Below, in pieces: positions 14,326-15,707 of a DNA stretch of 15,707 bases. This stretch comes from UMGS172 sp045647525 (GTDB lineage: Bacteria > Bacillota > Clostridia > Oscillospirales > Acutalibacteraceae). The notes below the pieces were generated by a model. That model ran no database searches. It was not told where the DNA came from and saw only the letters and a program-made list of their open reading frames with translations. The translations under genes were made by a program, and so were the position numbers. The stretch lies in contig JAZRMK010000017.1 of the NCBI GenBank assembly GCA_045647525.1, positions 1 to 15,707 on the forward strand, read 5' to 3'. Every line of letters starts with the position of its first letter. The first letter of the stretch is position 1.

Positions 14326-14411
14326 CTGTTCGCGGAAGCTCTTGCCGATGCGAGCGAAAGTTATCAGCAAACCGATATCAAGGCACAAAAAACACCACCG
14401 GTAAGGGTGAT
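14326..14411 (+). pseudogene. In-frame remnant before the polyvalent protein, other frame
   Basis: From about 14329 one frame reads FAEALADASESYQQTDIKAQ, which looks like real coding sequence, and ends at a TGA at 14413. The following protein continues in the next frame. Reading one base twice in the six-A run at 14387-14392 would join the two smoothly (ADASES...KAQKNTTGKGDVRFSERE). Upstream of 14326 this frame runs into the thioredoxin terminator, so the gene has lost its true beginning. Short and unproven, but the join is consistent with one broken gene. Confidence 0.45.
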
Positions 14412-15707
14412 GTGAGGTTTTCCGAGAGAGAAATTATAGGTGCAAGTGGTAAGAACTACGGCAAGGGAATTTATCTAGACAGCGAACTGTTGACGGGATT
14501 AACAGAAACAGAAAGAAGGCAAATGGTAAAAGAGTTTGTTGTTAGTGAACTTGCAGGCAAACATTTTGTGGCCTACAACTATAACAATGAAGCTGTTGAT
14601 ATAAGAATCGCTCGTGAGAGTGATACCATAAAAAAACAAAGCGGAAGAAAGCGCAAGGTCGTTGAAGAACTTTATAAAAAGAATGACAAGAACATTGTCA
14701 AACAAGAAGCGGTTGTTTTGGTGGGTGAACTCATCGCAACCGCAAAATATGATTCATCATCACCTTCGACTTACTCGCATAGTTGGCTCGATAATTATGG
14801 CAAGAATGATTGGGATTATTGGAAAGTTTTTATACAAGAAAAAAATAAAACCGTTTGGGAGGCAACACTTAATGTCGCTAACACCGCAAACGGAGAAAAA
14901 ACCTTGTATGACATCGATCCAATAAAAATGGTGGAGGGACCGGTCAAGTCCGATCCAACAACCACCAATAATATTATATCCACTCCTTCCGAAACTGTCA
15001 AGGAAAATTCTGACGATACCAAAAAACACAGTTTTTCCGGAGAAAGAGCTGTAACTGCCGGTTCACATGATGATGTCGGTTCAAATGCAGATGAGGCCGT
15101 TAGGTATTCAGAGAGAGACTTCCCTGTTGACTCAGATGTCGAGAAAACGGTTAAAAGCGCCTTGACAACATCAAAGGGAACTATGCACACTTTAAGTAAT
15201 ATTACCTCGGAACAAAACAAGGCAATAAACCGTCTTGTAAATCAAAGTAAAGATGATTCGTATCGAGGCAAATATGAGGGTGGCAAGCACAAATTCTCAG
15301 ACACCGCCATAAGACACATAATTTCGGAACACGGCGATTTCTTACGAGAGGGATTAAGGGCACAATTACCTATGACCGCAACAGATGTTGCAAGACATTT
15401 GTCTGCGATCAAGGATAATAAAAATCCAAGTTCCATAAAGGCCACAAGAACAAAACAGGGAAACCCTTCGATACTGACATCGTATGAGGTAAACGGATAT
15501 ACGTTGTATGCCGAAGAAATAACAAAATCACTCGGCAATAATCTACCGAGTGACTTGATAGGTCATACAATGTATAAAGCACCCACTCTGTCGACGGCGG
15601 CTGCGCTTGCAACAAGTGCAAGAGCCCTACCGAGAAGGCAAAGTGAAGTGCTCTGCGATTATTATATGCCAAACAGCACTGATTTGTCAAGGTATCAAGT
15701 CGGATCG
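14412..15707 (+). CDS. Truncated phage/ICE-type polyvalent protein, possible toxin domain (partial)
   Basis: An uninterrupted frame runs to the window edge with about 430 codons visible. No ATG is well placed; the GTG at 14412 has GGTGAT just before it, and ATG 14523 is the next choice. Two domains are apparent. The first, about residues 10-180, is charged and includes WEATLNVANTANGEKTLYDI, the kind of strand-rich domain found in large polyvalent proteins of phages and conjugative elements. The second, from about residue 290, carries HIISEHG (codons 15315-15335) then GLRAQLPMTATDVARHL, resembling BECR-fold (Barnase/EndoU/ColicinE5/RelE) nuclease domains. Linkers RFSERE (14415-14432), SFSGERA and RYSERD (15102-15119) separate the parts, as in such proteins. 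Domain names are my judgement from pattern memory. The 3' end is outside the window. Confidence 0.6.
   Translation, partial: MRFSEREIIGASGKNYGKGIYLDSELLTGLTETERRQMVKEFVVSELAGKHFVAYNYNNEAVDIRIARESDTIKKQSGRKRKVVEELYKKNDKNIVKQEAVVLVGELIATAKYDSSSPSTYSHSWLDNYGKNDWDYWKVFIQEKNKTVWEATLNVANTANGEKTLYDIDPIKMVEGPVKSDPTTTNNIISTPSETVKENSDDTKKHSFSGERAVTAGSHDDVGSNADEAVRYSERDFPVDSDVEKTVKSALTTSKGTMHTLSNITSEQNKAINRLVNQSKDDSYRGKYEGGKHKFSDTAIRHIISEHGDFLREGLRAQLPMTATDVARHLSAIKDNKNPSSIKATRTKQGNPSILTSYEVNGYTLYAEEITKSLGNNLPSDLIGHTMYKAPTLSTAAALATSARALPRRQSEVLCDYYMPNSTDLSRYQVGS

Noticed and set aside
14218..14415. 65-codon ORF spanning the end of thioredoxin and its terminator
   Set aside because: Its first part is out-of-frame thioredoxin and terminator sequence; only the part after 14326 looks coding and is listed as a remnant.

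Overview
The window looks like part of a chromosome from a low-GC, Gram-positive, anaerobic member of the Clostridia, possibly a gut Oscillospiraceae/Ruminococcaceae-type bacterium. This rests on strong AGGAGG-type ribosome binding sites, sigma-A promoters with 16-17 bp spacers, an ECF-transporter S subunit, a class B sortase, a clostridial CofE-like protein and a ferredoxin:thioredoxin-reductase-like protein beside thioredoxin. The taxon is inferred from gene content only. No rRNA, tRNA, CRISPR array or complete insertion sequence is visible.

Layout. 1-377: a non-coding leader, possibly containing a repeat, then the guaB promoter. 378-2109: guaB (IMP dehydrogenase of the Tritrichomonas foetus type) followed by a 52-residue two-helix membrane ORF and a terminator. 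2137-3540: a CNNM/CorC-type membrane protein with CBS domains; its promoter shows that it starts at a TTG. 3544-6167 (minus): a SulP anion permease lacking STAS, then a CofE-like protein with its own promoter. 6222-7200: a NusG-domain-II protein and a Gx-type membrane protein, closely spaced. 7267-9040: a Na/Pi cotransporter-PhoU fusion. 9038-9784 (minus): a class B sortase. 9975-11091: a TTG-initiated nitroreductase overlapping an ECF S component. 11109-13680: a TetR regulator divergent from a P1B-type metal ATPase, with two related palindromes between them. 13698-14324: an FTR-like iron-sulfur protein and thioredoxin. 14325-end: a 5'-truncated open frame that runs off the window and looks like the C-terminal part of a large phage or conjugative-element polyvalent protein, with a possible nuclease-toxin domain.

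Most units are short (one or two genes), each with a recognisable promoter. The three convergent gene pairs are each separated by one strong hairpin that can stop transcription from both sides. The chromosome is mostly housekeeping, transport and redox functions. The accessory part is the last 1.4 kb, which begins directly after the thioredoxin terminator.

The items I would look at first are the truncated polyvalent/toxin gene with its A6 frameshift, the FTR-like/thioredoxin pair, the TetR/P-type ATPase switch with an unusual last membrane segment, the orphan CofE-like gene, and the T. foetus-type IMP dehydrogenase.
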